A DNA stretch of 64,000 nt from assembly GCA_947259725.1 (NCBI GenBank), contig CAMYNM010000013.1, positions 1 through 64,000 on the forward strand. Direction: 5' to 3'. This DNA comes from CALZIK01 sp945787635. Lineage in GTDB: Bacteria > Acidobacteriota > Thermoanaerobaculia > Multivoradales > JAHEKO01. The position numbers were made by a program, and so were the translations under genes. Position 1 is the first letter of the stretch, and every line of letters starts with the position of its first letter. This document shows, piece after piece, positions 7,723 through 17,309 of the stretch. The notes beneath the pieces are model-generated. The model made no database searches. It had not been told where the DNA came from and worked only from the letters and a program-made list of their open reading frames with translations.

Positions 7723-8847
7723 ATGCTGGTCCCGATTCTTCTGGTCTGTGTCTTTCTGCTCGCCTGGGCCAACGGCGCCAACGACAATTTCAAGGGCGTG
7801 GCGACCCTCTACGGCAGCAACACGACGACCTATCGCAAGGCTCTGATCTGGGCTACCGGTGCGACTCTGGCCGGATCCCTGGTCTCGGTCGTTTTCGCGT
7901 CTCGCCTGGTGAGCGCGTTTCGAGGTAAGGGACTGGTGCCGGAGGAGTTTCTCGGACCCGGCCTGTTGGTTGCGGTCGCCGGCGCCGCCGCGGTTACTAT
8001 CCTGCTGGCGACCTTCTTAGGGATGCCGACCTCGACCACCCATGCGCTCACCGGCGCGCTGGTCGGGGCCGGGCTCGCGGCAGCCGGAAAGGCCGGCGTC
8101 GGGTGGCAGGCTCTCGGGACCAAGTTCGCCCGGCCGCTCTTGTTGAGCCCGGTTCTCTCGATCGGTTTGACCGCGATCGTCTACATTGGTTTTCGCGTGG
8201 CGCGCCGGCGGCTGGGAGTCGAGAAGGAGACCTGTGTGTGCGTCGCGGAGGGGCAGTTGGTACCGTTGGGAAGCGCCGCGATGTCGGGCGTGTCCCAGAT
8301 GGCGCAGACCGTCCCGATGGAGTTTGGCGTCGGCAAGCTCGACGAGTGCGTCGAGCGCTATTCCGGGCGGGTCTTGGGAATCCACGCCCAAGGCGCGGTC
8401 GACATCGTCCACTATCTGAGCGCCGGCGCGGTGTGCTTCGCCCGGGCGGTCAACGATACGCCCAAGATCGCGGCGCTGCTCTTCGGTGTCGTCGCTCTCG
8501 GAGGCGCAGCCTCTGTCCCGGTTCTCGGCGCCGTGGCCGTGGCGATGGCGGCGGGAGGCTGGCTCCATTCACGTGGTGTGGCCGAGAACATGTCCAAGCA
8601 CATCACCGATCTCAACACCGGGCAGGGGCTGACCGCCAACCTGATCACCGCGGTGCTGGTTCTGGGCGCTTCGAGAGTCGGGTTGCCGGTGTCGACGACC
8701 CATGTGTCCTGTGGAGCGATCTTCGGAATCGGCCTGGTCAACGGCAAGCGCGAGTGGGCGACCATCGGGAAGATCGCCGCGACCTGGTTGACTACGCTGC
8801 CGCTCGGGTTCGGGCTCGGCTTCGGGCTGTACAGCGCGTTGGTCTAG
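7723..8847 (+). CDS. pit: Low-affinity inorganic phosphate transporter (PiT family)
   Basis: Inner-membrane phosphate (metal-phosphate) symporter. Both inverted PiT repeats are recognisable: WANGANDNFKGVATLYG near the N-terminus, FARAVNDTPKIAALL at the start of the second half, and the paired MPTSTTHALTG and LPVSTTHVSCGAIFG segments. 374 aa, normal for the short bacterial PiT form. The last codon TAG shares CTAG with the stop of the convergent Band-7 gene. No PhoU-like gene is adjacent. Confidence 0.93.
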   Translation: MLVPILLVCVFLLAWANGANDNFKGVATLYGSNTTTYRKALIWATGATLAGSLVSVVFASRLVSAFRGKGLVPEEFLGPGLLVAVAGAAAVTILLATFLGMPTSTTHALTGALVGAGLAAAGKAGVGWQALGTKFARPLLLSPVLSIGLTAIVYIGFRVARRRLGVEKETCVCVAEGQLVPLGSAAMSGVSQMAQTVPMEFGVGKLDECVERYSGRVLGIHAQGAVDIVHYLSAGAVCFARAVNDTPKIAALLFGVVALGGAASVPVLGAVAVAMAAGGWLHSRGVAENMSKHITDLNTGQGLTANLITAVLVLGASRVGLPVSTTHVSCGAIFGIGLVNGKREWATIGKIAATWLTTLPLGFGLGFGLYSALV

Positions 8848-9734
8848 GGGCCGGGAGTGCGCGATGCCGGCTCCGGCGGCTCGGGGGACTCCTGGTCCTG
8901 CCAGATCTCTCGCATGGTGGCGAGGCTGCTCAAGACCCCGGAGGCCTCGTAGGGCAGAAAGACCTTGGAGCCCTTGCCGTCCGCCATGGACTCGAGCGTC
9001 TCGAGGTACTTGAGAGCGATCAGTTCCCGCGTGGGTCGAGCGTCGTGGATGGCCCGAAAAGTACGGGTGATGGCTTCGGCCTCTCCTTCGGCGACCGCCT
9101 GGCGCCGGAACTTTTCGGCCTCAGCGTTGCGGCGCACCGCCTCGGCCTGGCCCTCGGCGGCGAGGATGTCGGCCTCCTTGTGCCCCTCGGCTTCGAGGAT
9201 CTGGGCCTGTTTCTGGCCTTCGGCCTCGAGGATCGCCGCTCGCTTGTTGCGTTCCGCCTTCATCTGGCGGTGCATCGCCTCGGTGACGTCCTGAGGCGGC
9301 TCGATTCGCTGAAGCTCGACACGCGCCACTTTGACTCCCCATTTGTCGGTCGCCTGGTCGAGGATCTCGCGCAGCTTCGAATTGATCACTTCGCGGGAGG
9401 TCAAGGATTCGTCGAGCGCGAGGTCGCCGACCAGATTGCGCAGGTTGGTCTGCGCCAGCTTGGTCGCGGCGGCGTAGAAATTTGCGACGTTATAGGTCAC
9501 CTTCACCGGGTCGGTGACCTCGTAGTAGACCACCGCATCCACCTCGACCACGACGTTGTCTTTGGTGATCACGCTCTGTGGCGGCACGTCCACGACCTGC
9601 TCGCGCATGTCGACCTTGATCAGTTTCTCGAGGAACGGAGCCACGATATTGAGGCCGCTGCTCACGGTTCGTTTGTATTTGCCCAGGCGCTCGACGAGGC
9701 CTTGCTGATAGGGCCGGACGATTCGAAATGGCAT
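8844..9734 (-). CDS. SPFH/Band 7 (stomatin-like) protein without an obvious membrane anchor
   Basis: The SPFH core is clear: IVRPYQQGLVERLGKYKRT at the N-terminus, VDVPPQSVITKDNVVVEVDA, and a long Ala/Glu coiled coil (EAEGQKQAQILEAEGHKEAD) typical of stomatin oligomers. I place the start at 9734, where AGAGGTG precedes the ATG at 8 nt. An in-frame ATG at 9809 would add 25 residues but has no good binding site. Unlike most stomatin-like proteins no hydrophobic N-terminal segment is seen from either start, so it may be peripheral or cytoplasmic. A second Band-7 protein, with membrane helices, lies at 42006. Confidence 0.88.
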   Translation of the reverse strand: MPFRIVRPYQQGLVERLGKYKRTVSSGLNIVAPFLEKLIKVDMREQVVDVPPQSVITKDNVVVEVDAVVYYEVTDPVKVTYNVANFYAAATKLAQTNLRNLVGDLALDESLTSREVINSKLREILDQATDKWGVKVARVELQRIEPPQDVTEAMHRQMKAERNKRAAILEAEGQKQAQILEAEGHKEADILAAEGQAEAVRRNAEAEKFRRQAVAEGEAEAITRTFRAIHDARPTRELIALKYLETLESMADGKGSKVFLPYEASGVLSSLATMREIWQDQESPEPPEPASRTPGP

Positions 9735-9889
9735 GAGTGACGCACCTCTCTGGTGGGTAGCCATGTCCTCCTGCAGCTGGAGGAGCTTTTTCTTGGTGAC
9801 GAAGGGCATGCCCCGATTCTCTGCCCTTCACTCGAAAAAGCCAACCGTCGGCCGGGATGGCGCGGAGCGCGAGGCCGAGCCCGCCCGAG

Positions 9890-12334
9890 CTAACTGAAGG
9901 CCAGCTCGATCAGGCGCCTCTGCTCGAGCTGATGCGCCTTGTGTGACCCGGTCGCCGGGCTGGCCGAGGCGGAGCGTTTGACAGTGCGCAGATGGCGGTC
10001 GCGGGTGAGCCGTTCGATTCGCGGCTCGACAAAGAACATCGCGCCCATGTTGGCGGGCTCCTCCTGGACCCAAAGAAGCTCGCGCGCGCTCTCGAAGCGG
10101 TCGAGCTCGATGCCCAGCTCGCGATCCGGGAACGGGTAGAGTTGCTCGAGCGAAATGATCGCCACCGGGGCCTTCCGCGCGTCCCGCTCGGCGCGCAGCT
10201 CGTGACCGATCTTGCCGGTGCACAGGATCACGCGCTCCGCCGACTCGAGATTGCGTTCGGGCATCACGTTCCAGAAGCCGTCGCGGCCCAGATCCTCGCG
10301 GGCGGAGGCGGCTGCCGGATGGCGCAGCATGCTCTTGGGCGTGAACACGATGAGCGGCTTGCGCCAGCTGCGCAGCGCCTGCCGACGGAGCAGATGAAAG
10401 TACTGGCAAGCTGTCGAGGGATAGGCGACCTGAATGGCGTCTTCGGCGGCCAATTGGAGGAATCTCTCGATGCGAGCGCTCGAATGCTCCGGTCCCTGGC
10501 CTTCGTAGCCGTGAGGGAGCAGGACCACGAGGCCGGAAAGAAGGTTCCACTTATCTTCGCCGGCGGTTACGAACTGGTCGAAGATGATCTGGGCGCCGTT
10601 GGCGAAATCGCCGAACTGCGCCTCCCACAAGACCAGGGCTTCCGGATAATCGCGGCTGAAGCCGTACTCGTACCCGAGGACCGCGGCCTCCGAGAGCACG
10701 GAGTTGTAGATTTCGAATCGAGCCTGCTGCTCCGAGATGTGCTGGAGTGGTAGGTATTCAACGCCGGTCTCGACATCGACGAGAACGGCGTGGCGATGGC
10801 TGAAGGTGCCCCGCCGGCTGTCCTGGCCGCTCAACCGAACGGGGCTTCCGTTGTCCACCAGCGATGCGAAGGCCAGGGCCTCGGCCATGCCGAAGTCGAT
10901 CGGGCGCGTCCCGGCGCCCATCTCGCGGCGCTGGTCAATGAGCTTCGTGAGCTTGGGATGGACGGTGAAGCCTTCGGGTACCGCGGCCAGCCGCGTGGCG
11001 TAGCGTTCGACCTCCTCGGGCGCGAGGCCGGTCGTGACCTCTTTCACGTCTTTGTAGGCGCCGCCCGTGTACCCGTTCCAATAGGAGGGCAGAGTGCGGA
11101 GCATCGGAATCTCATCGAGCGCCTGAGCCTGGCTCTTGGCTCGATCGAAGTCTTCCTTGATCTTGCCCGCCAGAGCCTGCACGTCGTCGTCGCTCGCGCC
11201 GATCCGTTCGGCGTAGCTCTTCCAGAGGGGAGGCCGCTGCTTGATCCGATCATAAAGGTCGGGCTGGGTCATCGTGGGATCGTCGATCTCACTGTGGCCG
11301 TGTCGCCGGAAGCCGATCAGATCCACCACCACGTCACTCGAAAACTCGAATCGATAGGCCATCGCGAGACGCGCCGCGCGTACTACCGTGTCCGGGTCCT
11401 CGCCGTTGACGTGAAACACGGGAATCGGCATGCGCTTGGCGATGTCCGAGGCGAAACGCGACGAATGCAGCGCCGCTGGCTCGGTCGTGAAGCCGATCAG
11501 GTTGTTGACCACAACGTGGACGGTGCCGCCGACCGAAAACCCCTCGACCTCGGCCAGGTTGAGGGTCTCGGCCAGTACGCCCTGGCCCGCGAAGGCCGCG
11601 TCTCCGTGCATCACGATCGGAACCACTCGCTCGCCCAGAGCATCCCCGAGGCGGGCCTGCTTGGCCCTCACCCGGCCCATGGCGACCGGGTCCACGGCTT
11701 CCAAATGGCTGGGATTGGAAACCAAATGGATACTTATTTGTTGGTCCGAGCTTGCTCTATAGGTTCCGGTTGCCCCCAGATGATACTTGACGTCGCCCGA
11801 GCCGAAGATGCTCCGCGGGGCGACATCCTCGAACCCCGCGAGGAGCTTCTCGAGCGCGACGCCGACGACGTGGGCCATGACGTTGAGCCGGCCGCGGTGG
11901 CTCATGGCGAGGACCGCCTGAACGGCGTCTTTTTCCGCCGCCTGCTCGAGCATCTCGGTCAGGAGCGGCAGGAGGGCCTCGTTGCCCTCGACCGAGAACC
12001 TCTTGTTGCCGATGTAGCGGCTCTGGAGCGTCTCCTCGAGGGTCGAGGCGCGTAAGAGCTCATCGAGGATCGCTTTCCGGGACATCGCGGGCTCGATGCC
12101 GCCCTGCTCCATGGCGTCGGCGATCCACCGGCGACGCTCCGGGTCCGGAATGTGGCCGAACTCGACCGCCAGGGTGCCGCAGTAAGCCTTGCGAGCGCGC
12201 TCGAGGGCCCCCGGGTCGACACCCTCGGGGTGGAGCTCGGGATGCTGGTCCGGCACGAGGCGCCCGAGCCAGTCCAGATCGGCCTCGAGATACCCCCAGC
12301 GGCGGTATGCTTCGAGAATCGCGTCGTTCGCCAT
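9890..12334 (-). CDS. sucA: 2-oxoglutarate dehydrogenase E1 component
   Basis: Thiamine-diphosphate-dependent decarboxylase of the 2-oxoglutarate dehydrogenase complex. Typical E1o blocks are present: MSHRGRLNVMAHVVG, GSGDVKYHLGATGTY, HLVSNPSHLEAVDPVAMG, the TPP region with HGDAAFAGQGVLAETLNL and VDLIGFRRHGHSEIDDP, and LLPHGYEGQGPEHSSARIERFLQL. At 814 aa it lacks the long N-terminal extension of many SucA proteins, but the start motif (ILEAYRRWGYLEADLDW) is E1-like. No E2 (sucB) or E3 gene is adjacent, so partners must be encoded elsewhere. Confidence 0.94.
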   Translation of the reverse strand: MANDAILEAYRRWGYLEADLDWLGRLVPDQHPELHPEGVDPGALERARKAYCGTLAVEFGHIPDPERRRWIADAMEQGGIEPAMSRKAILDELLRASTLEETLQSRYIGNKRFSVEGNEALLPLLTEMLEQAAEKDAVQAVLAMSHRGRLNVMAHVVGVALEKLLAGFEDVAPRSIFGSGDVKYHLGATGTYRASSDQQISIHLVSNPSHLEAVDPVAMGRVRAKQARLGDALGERVVPIVMHGDAAFAGQGVLAETLNLAEVEGFSVGGTVHVVVNNLIGFTTEPAALHSSRFASDIAKRMPIPVFHVNGEDPDTVVRAARLAMAYRFEFSSDVVVDLIGFRRHGHSEIDDPTMTQPDLYDRIKQRPPLWKSYAERIGASDDDVQALAGKIKEDFDRAKSQAQALDEIPMLRTLPSYWNGYTGGAYKDVKEVTTGLAPEEVERYATRLAAVPEGFTVHPKLTKLIDQRREMGAGTRPIDFGMAEALAFASLVDNGSPVRLSGQDSRRGTFSHRHAVLVDVETGVEYLPLQHISEQQARFEIYNSVLSEAAVLGYEYGFSRDYPEALVLWEAQFGDFANGAQIIFDQFVTAGEDKWNLLSGLVVLLPHGYEGQGPEHSSARIERFLQLAAEDAIQVAYPSTACQYFHLLRRQALRSWRKPLIVFTPKSMLRHPAAASAREDLGRDGFWNVMPERNLESAERVILCTGKIGHELRAERDARKAPVAIISLEQLYPFPDRELGIELDRFESARELLWVQEEPANMGAMFFVEPRIERLTRDRHLRTVKRSASASPATGSHKAHQLEQRRLIELAFS

Positions 12335-12401
12335 AGCCGCCGAGCATACCCGGAGTCGAAGGGCGTCTCATGTTTTGACCCGCAAGCGGGGTGGCGACCG
12401 A

Positions 12402-13361
12402 CTAGCTGCCGCTCAGACCCGGCCTGAAGGTCGCGACCTGGTCCTTCATCCACTGTTCCTGCTCGGGGGTGAACTCCTCGACGCAGGCGTCGTCGCTGTA
12501 GTCCATGAAGTTGGTGACCGGATCGAGGCCGGGTTGCGAGCAGGTGTCGCGCCCGATGGGACAGCCCGCGGCGGCTTCCTTCTCTCGCGGCGTGTCGGAA
12601 ATGCGGTCGTTCTTCTTCGAGCAACCTCCTTCGAACGTGTGGTAGAGGCCCAAGTAGTGCCCCGCCTCGTGCACCGCGGTGTCGCCGAGATCGTAAGGGG
12701 CGGCGGTGCCTCCGGGTAGTGCCGAGTGCAGGAGCACGATCCCGTGCATGAAGCTGTCTTCCGGGTAGTCCGACGGAAAGTAGGCGTAGCCGAGAACGTC
12801 CTGCTTCGGCCGGCAGGTGTAGATGTTGAGCGTGGTCTCGGGGTTGACCGCGTAGCGCTTCTTGAACTTCTTTTCGACGCTCGCACTGAGGCACTTCTTG
12901 GCGAACCGGTTCTTGTTGCGGCGCGATACGCCGTCCAGAACGAAGGTGAATCCGTGCTCAGAGAAAGAGTTGTTGAGCACGTCGAGCTGCTCGCCGATTT
13001 GAGCATCGGTGACGTTCCAGCCGCCGTTGCTCTTGCGCATGATGTGAAAGTGAACCGGAACCTCAATCTCTTCCATACGGTGCCCGACGCCGGCCGAACG
13101 AAGATGCTCCGCGATCGCGGAACCAACGAACTGCAGTTCGAAATCGGCCACCGGTCGCGTGGCGCAGCGAACCCCGGGTCGCGGGCCGCCGTCTTCTCCT
13201 CGAAACTCGATGCCGGGCTCGAGCCCCTCGCGGTCGAAGTCGTGTTCGATGCTCTGGAGCATCCGCGCGAGAGCGGGTTCTTCAGCTCCGGCTGACGTGG
13301 CTCCGATGGCGATCGTCAACGCGATGAAGGCGGCGCCCCGAAGTCCGGTGGTTTTTGTCAT
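12402..13361 (-). CDS. Secreted zinc metalloprotease, M43 (pappalysin/cytophagalysin) family
   Basis: The extended metzincin motif is intact as HEAGHYLGLYHTF, preceded by DTAVHE and followed by NFMDYSDDAC, the Met-turn, all typical of M43. Cysteines around GGCSKKND, AGCPIGRDTC and DDACVEEF suggest disulphides, in keeping with export. The ATG at 13361 starts a signal peptide (MTKTTGLRGAAFIALTIAIG); a TTG four codons upstream is weaker. The N-terminal 80 residues are probably a propeptide. A single gene. Confidence 0.92.
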   Translation of the reverse strand: MTKTTGLRGAAFIALTIAIGATSAGAEEPALARMLQSIEHDFDREGLEPGIEFRGEDGGPRPGVRCATRPVADFELQFVGSAIAEHLRSAGVGHRMEEIEVPVHFHIMRKSNGGWNVTDAQIGEQLDVLNNSFSEHGFTFVLDGVSRRNKNRFAKKCLSASVEKKFKKRYAVNPETTLNIYTCRPKQDVLGYAYFPSDYPEDSFMHGIVLLHSALPGGTAAPYDLGDTAVHEAGHYLGLYHTFEGGCSKKNDRISDTPREKEAAAGCPIGRDTCSQPGLDPVTNFMDYSDDACVEEFTPEQEQWMKDQVATFRPGLSGS

Positions 13362-13513
13362 CGTTGTTCCCAATCCCTTCTCGAAAGCTCAAGCGCCGGG
13401 GCGCTGCAAGTGCCGTTCCGCACGATAGCGGAATCTCGCTCAGACGGGAAAATGTTAGCCGCCGCTGAGGGTGTGACCGTTCAGGTCGCCGCGAGCCGGT
13501 AGAATCCGGCGTC

Positions 13514-14563
13514 ATGCTGGCGCGTCAGGCAGGTATTTCTTTCCGGTCCGTGTGGATCGCCGGCCTGCTGTTTTCGGCTGCGCTCACGTCTTCGTGCTCG
13601 GACGGGCGCACGCCGGTGGTCCTCTACTCGCCGCACGGTCGCGATCTTCTCGAGCTGGTCGAGCAGGCCTATGAGGCGACCCATCCCGAGATCGACATCC
13701 GCTGGCTCGACATGGGCTCGCAGGAGGTCTACGACCGGGTGCGCTCGGAGCGGGCCAATCCCCAGGCGGATGTTTGGTTCGGGGGACCGGACACGATCCT
13801 CGGTCGCGGAGCGGCGGAGGAACTGCTCGCGTCCTTCCGGCCCAGCTGGGCGGACCACGTGCCGGTCGAGAGCCGGCACGCCGGCGATCACTACTTCGGT
13901 CTCTACCGGGCGGTGCCGCTTCTGCTCTACAACTCGGCGGCGATATCCGAGGCCGACGCTCCGCGGGACTGGGAGGATCTCTTGGACCCGCGCTGGAAGG
14001 GCAAGGTGGTGATTCGGGACCCGCTGGCGAGCGGCACCATGCGCACCGCGTTCGGACTCATCCTGGCCAGATCGGTTGCCGAGACCGGAGCGGAGGACGC
14101 CGGCTTCGAGTGGCTGCGCCGGCTCGACGCCCAGACCTCGGACTACGTTCAGAATCCCGCGCTCCTGTTCGAGAAGATCGTTCGCCAGGAGGGGCTCGTG
14201 ACGATCTGGGAGCTGACCGACGCGCTGCTTCTCGCGGAGCGTGGGGCCCCGGTGAGCTACAGCTTTCCGGCCAGCGGCACACCGGTGATCGACGACGCCA
14301 TCGGGCTGGTGGCCGGGGCGCCGCACGCCGAAGCGGCCCGAGCGTTCATCGACTGGGTGGGAAGCGAAGAAGCTCTGAGCCTCGTGGCGCGTGAAGTGTT
14401 TCGCCTGCCGGCTCGCGACGACCTGCCGGACGGAGTGCTGCCGGAATGGGCCGAGCGGGCGCTCGGCGAGATTCGGCCGGCGGACATCGACTGGCAACTG
14501 GTGGGTGAGAGGGGGCAGGAGTGGATGCGCAGGTGGGACAGAGAGGTTCGCTCGAAAGGCTGA
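13514..14563 (+). CDS. ABC transporter periplasmic binding protein, ferric-type (FbpA-like), lipoprotein
   Basis: A type II solute-binding protein of 349 aa. Its N-terminus ends in ALTSSCSDG, a plausible lipobox, so it is probably tethered to the membrane. The fold opens with TPVVLYSPHGRDLLELVEQ, followed by ADVWFGGPDTI and the HYFGLYRAVPLLLYN region. This pattern is seen in the Fe3+/thiamine/2-aminoethylphosphonate group. Iron is the commonest ligand, but the exact substrate is not fixed by the sequence. First gene of a tightly coupled operon with the ATPase, double permease and an MFS gene. Confidence 0.85.
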   Translation: MLARQAGISFRSVWIAGLLFSAALTSSCSDGRTPVVLYSPHGRDLLELVEQAYEATHPEIDIRWLDMGSQEVYDRVRSERANPQADVWFGGPDTILGRGAAEELLASFRPSWADHVPVESRHAGDHYFGLYRAVPLLLYNSAAISEADAPRDWEDLLDPRWKGKVVIRDPLASGTMRTAFGLILARSVAETGAEDAGFEWLRRLDAQTSDYVQNPALLFEKIVRQEGLVTIWELTDALLLAERGAPVSYSFPASGTPVIDDAIGLVAGAPHAEAARAFIDWVGSEEALSLVAREVFRLPARDDLPDGVLPEWAERALGEIRPADIDWQLVGERGQEWMRRWDREVRSKG

Positions 14564-15636
14564 TGCCGTTTCTGGAAACCGAGGGCCTCGGCAAGAGCTT
14601 CGGTGACACCGTTGTCTTGCGGGAGATCTCGCTGGCGGTCGAAGAGGGCGAAACGCTGGTGCTGCTCGGCCCGAGCGGCAGCGGCAAGACCACCCTATTG
14701 CGGCTGATTGCCGGTTTCGAGACCGCCGACCGGGGCGAGGTGCTTCTGAAAGGTCGGTCGGTCGGCCGGCTGGCCCCCGCCGAGCGCAACTTCGGGATGG
14801 TGTTTCAGCACTATGCGCTGTTTCCACATTTGAGCGTCGGCGAGAACGTCGCGTTCGGTCTCGAGTCCCGCCGCGTAGGCGCCCGAGCCGTTCGCGATCG
14901 GGTCGAGCGAGCGCTGGCGCAGGTCGATCTCGCGGGCCTCGCCGACCGGAGGATCGACGCGATCTCCGGAGGGCAGCAGCAACGAGTGGCTCTGGCTCGC
15001 GCTCTCGCGCCGGAGCCGGAGGTGCTGCTTCTGGACGAGCCGCTGTCGAACCTGGATCCCGAGCTGCGCGAGCGCACGCGCCAAGAGCTGGCGTCCACTC
15101 TGGCGCGCATCGGGATCACTACCGTCTGGGTGACTCACGAACAAGAGGAAGCCTTCGACGTAGGAACAAGGGTGGCTCTTCTCCATCAGGGCGGTCTCGA
15201 GCAGGTCGGTCGGCCCGAGGACCTCTACCGCCGGCCGGCAACGCCCTTTGCCGCCGCCTTCGTTGGCCGCGCGTCGGTTCTCCGGGGCCGCCTGGCCGGC
15301 GGGGAGACCGCGCAGATCGAGGTTTCCGCGCGGGATCCGGTGCTCCTCTCGGTTCAAGCGGTCGGGCCCGCGGAGAACGGCCCGGTTGACGTCTATGTTC
15401 GACCGGAGGCCTGGGAAGTGGTCGAGAGTGCGAGGATCGGGCGATCCTTTTCCGCTGAGGTCTTGAGCCGGCGTTTCGCCGGACGCGAGAATCTCGTGCG
15501 GTTGCAGCTCGATTCCGGTACCGAGGTGGAGGTGGCGACCGAGCGCGATCTCGCCCCGGGCGAAAAGGTGGCGATCCAAGTACGCGCCGACGCGGCTCGA
15601 CCGGTGGCTTTTGCGGTTCTGCGAGACGAGCAGTGA
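14563..15636 (+). CDS. ABC transporter ATP-binding protein (FbpC/PotA type)
   Basis: Complete ATPase: Walker A GPSGSGKTTLLRL, Q-loop in MVFQHYALFPHLSV, signature SGGQQQRVALARAL, Walker B LLLDEPLSNLDP, and switch His in VTHEQEEA. A C-terminal TOBE-like beta domain follows from about residue 240. The ATG at 14563 overlaps the TGA of the binding-protein gene by one base and sits after AAAGG. An upstream GTG at 14521 would overlap by 43 bp and is less likely. Energises the adjacent importer. Confidence 0.94.
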   Translation: MPFLETEGLGKSFGDTVVLREISLAVEEGETLVLLGPSGSGKTTLLRLIAGFETADRGEVLLKGRSVGRLAPAERNFGMVFQHYALFPHLSVGENVAFGLESRRVGARAVRDRVERALAQVDLAGLADRRIDAISGGQQQRVALARALAPEPEVLLLDEPLSNLDPELRERTRQELASTLARIGITTVWVTHEQEEAFDVGTRVALLHQGGLEQVGRPEDLYRRPATPFAAAFVGRASVLRGRLAGGETAQIEVSARDPVLLSVQAVGPAENGPVDVYVRPEAWEVVESARIGRSFSAEVLSRRFAGRENLVRLQLDSGTEVEVATERDLAPGEKVAIQVRADAARPVAFAVLRDEQ

Positions 15637-17309
15637 CATCGAGCGTGGGCCGTGGCGGAAAGTCGCGCAGGTTCTGGCCCTGGATTCTGGCAGCGGGTCT
15701 CAGCTGGATCGTGGGATACCCGCTGACGTTGACGCTGTTCGAGGCGCTCGGCCTGCCGGGCTCGCCGACGCTCGAAAACCTCCGCGCGTTCGCGGCCAGG
15801 CCGGACGAGTGGCTGGCGCTCTGGCGGAGCCTCTGGATCTCGGGAGCCTCGGTGGTTCTGGCCGCGGCGATCGGCGTGCCGCTGGCGTTCGTCTTCGAGC
15901 GGCTCGAGTTTCCCGGGCGCTCGATTCTGGGCGGATTGGTCGCGCTGCCCGTGGCGCTGCCGCCGCTCGTGGGTGTCCTTGCGTTTCTCTTTCTTTACGG
16001 CGAGAGCGGGTTCCTGACCCGCTCGGTGCAGTTTCTGCTTGGGCTCGAAACCGCTCCCTGGCGGCTGCGGGGCGCAGGCGCGATTCTTCTGGTACACGCG
16101 TACTCGATGTACGTCTATTTCTATCTGTTTACCCGAGCGGCCTTGACGCGCCTGGACCCCTCGATGGAGGAGGCGGCGGCGAGCCTCGGTGCCGGCAAGA
16201 CCGTCAGGCTCCGGCGCGTGATCCTGCCGCTCTTGCGTCCGGCCCTGGCCGGGGCGGCGCTTCTCACCTTCATGACCTCGCTGTCGTCCTTTTCGGCGCC
16301 GTACATCTTCGGGGGCGGATTCCGAGTGATGACCACCCAGATCGTCGCTTCGAAGCTCAACGGGGAGACCGCGGCGGCACAGGTCGAGACCGTGGTTCTG
16401 GCGCTGGCCGCGGTGGCTGGGCTGGGTGCCCTCCTGGCCTTCGACCGGCGCCGTGTGGCGGTGGTCGGCGGTGTCCGCGGCCTGGCGCCTCGACGGCGAG
16501 TGCTCGAAAGCCGCCGGTCGAAGCTCGCGGCGACGGCCCTGGGTTGGGCTCTGGCGATCTTCCTCCTGCTGCCGCACTTGACGCTCACGCTGGTGTCGTT
16601 CGTTCCCCCCCACACCTGGACGATCGAGGCGCTGCCGCCGGTTCTGAATCTCTCGAACTTCGCCAAGCTCCTGTCCGGAGGCGAGCGGCTGCGGCCGATG
16701 GCGAACTCCGCGTGGATGGCGATGGTCGCGACGGTGGGAGCGGTCGGCCTGGGCCTGGCCGCGGCGCGAAGCTCGATCCGCGTCGGCGGCAAGCTCGGTA
16801 CCCTGCTCGAGAGCCTGGTGGCCTTGCCGTGGGCGATCCCGGGCACGGTGTTTGCCGTGGCGCTGGCGACCGCGTTCAGCGTCAACGCTCCCTTCGCGGG
16901 CAGGTTCATTCTGATCGGAACGCCGGTGATCTTGCCGCTCGCCTATCTGGTGCGGAGCCTTCCGGTCACCGGTCGGAGCGCTTTTGCCGGTTTGCGCCAG
17001 TTCGACGATTCGCTCGAGGAAGCCGCGGCGTCGCTCGGCGCCGGCCGGTGGCGGACCCTCCGGCGAGTGGTGCTGCCCATGTTGCGACCGGCGCTCGCTG
17101 CCGGCGCCGGTTTGGCCTTCATCACCGCGCTCGGCGACTTCGTGACCTCGATCGTGCTCTACACTTATGACACCCGGCCTATCTCGATCGAGATTCTGTC
17201 CAACCTGCGACTGCAGGAAACCGGGATTGCCGCAGCCTACGGCGTCGTTCTCATGATCGCGAGCGCGATGGCATTCGTCGTGTGGAGCCGAAAGGAGGCG
17301 ACCTCATGA
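15633..17309 (+). CDS. ABC transporter permease with two fused membrane domains (FbpB-like)
   Basis: 558 aa with about 12 helices. The two EAA cytoplasmic loops that contact the ATPase are both visible: MEEAAASLGAGKTVRL near residue 180 and LEEAAASLGAGRWRTL near residue 465. This duplicated arrangement is typical of ferric iron permeases (FbpB/SfuB). The GTG start overlaps the TGA of the ATPase gene (GTGA), so expression is coupled. Confidence 0.92.
   Translation: MTSSVGRGGKSRRFWPWILAAGLSWIVGYPLTLTLFEALGLPGSPTLENLRAFAARPDEWLALWRSLWISGASVVLAAAIGVPLAFVFERLEFPGRSILGGLVALPVALPPLVGVLAFLFLYGESGFLTRSVQFLLGLETAPWRLRGAGAILLVHAYSMYVYFYLFTRAALTRLDPSMEEAAASLGAGKTVRLRRVILPLLRPALAGAALLTFMTSLSSFSAPYIFGGGFRVMTTQIVASKLNGETAAAQVETVVLALAAVAGLGALLAFDRRRVAVVGGVRGLAPRRRVLESRRSKLAATALGWALAIFLLLPHLTLTLVSFVPPHTWTIEALPPVLNLSNFAKLLSGGERLRPMANSAWMAMVATVGAVGLGLAAARSSIRVGGKLGTLLESLVALPWAIPGTVFAVALATAFSVNAPFAGRFILIGTPVILPLAYLVRSLPVTGRSAFAGLRQFDDSLEEAAASLGAGRWRTLRRVVLPMLRPALAAGAGLAFITALGDFVTSIVLYTYDTRPISIEILSNLRLQETGIAAAYGVVLMIASAMAFVVWSRKEATS

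Noticed and set aside
8103..9740. Plus-strand 545-codon frame spanning pit and the Band-7 gene
   Set aside because: Antisense or out-of-frame product of two well-supported genes; no start signal or domain.
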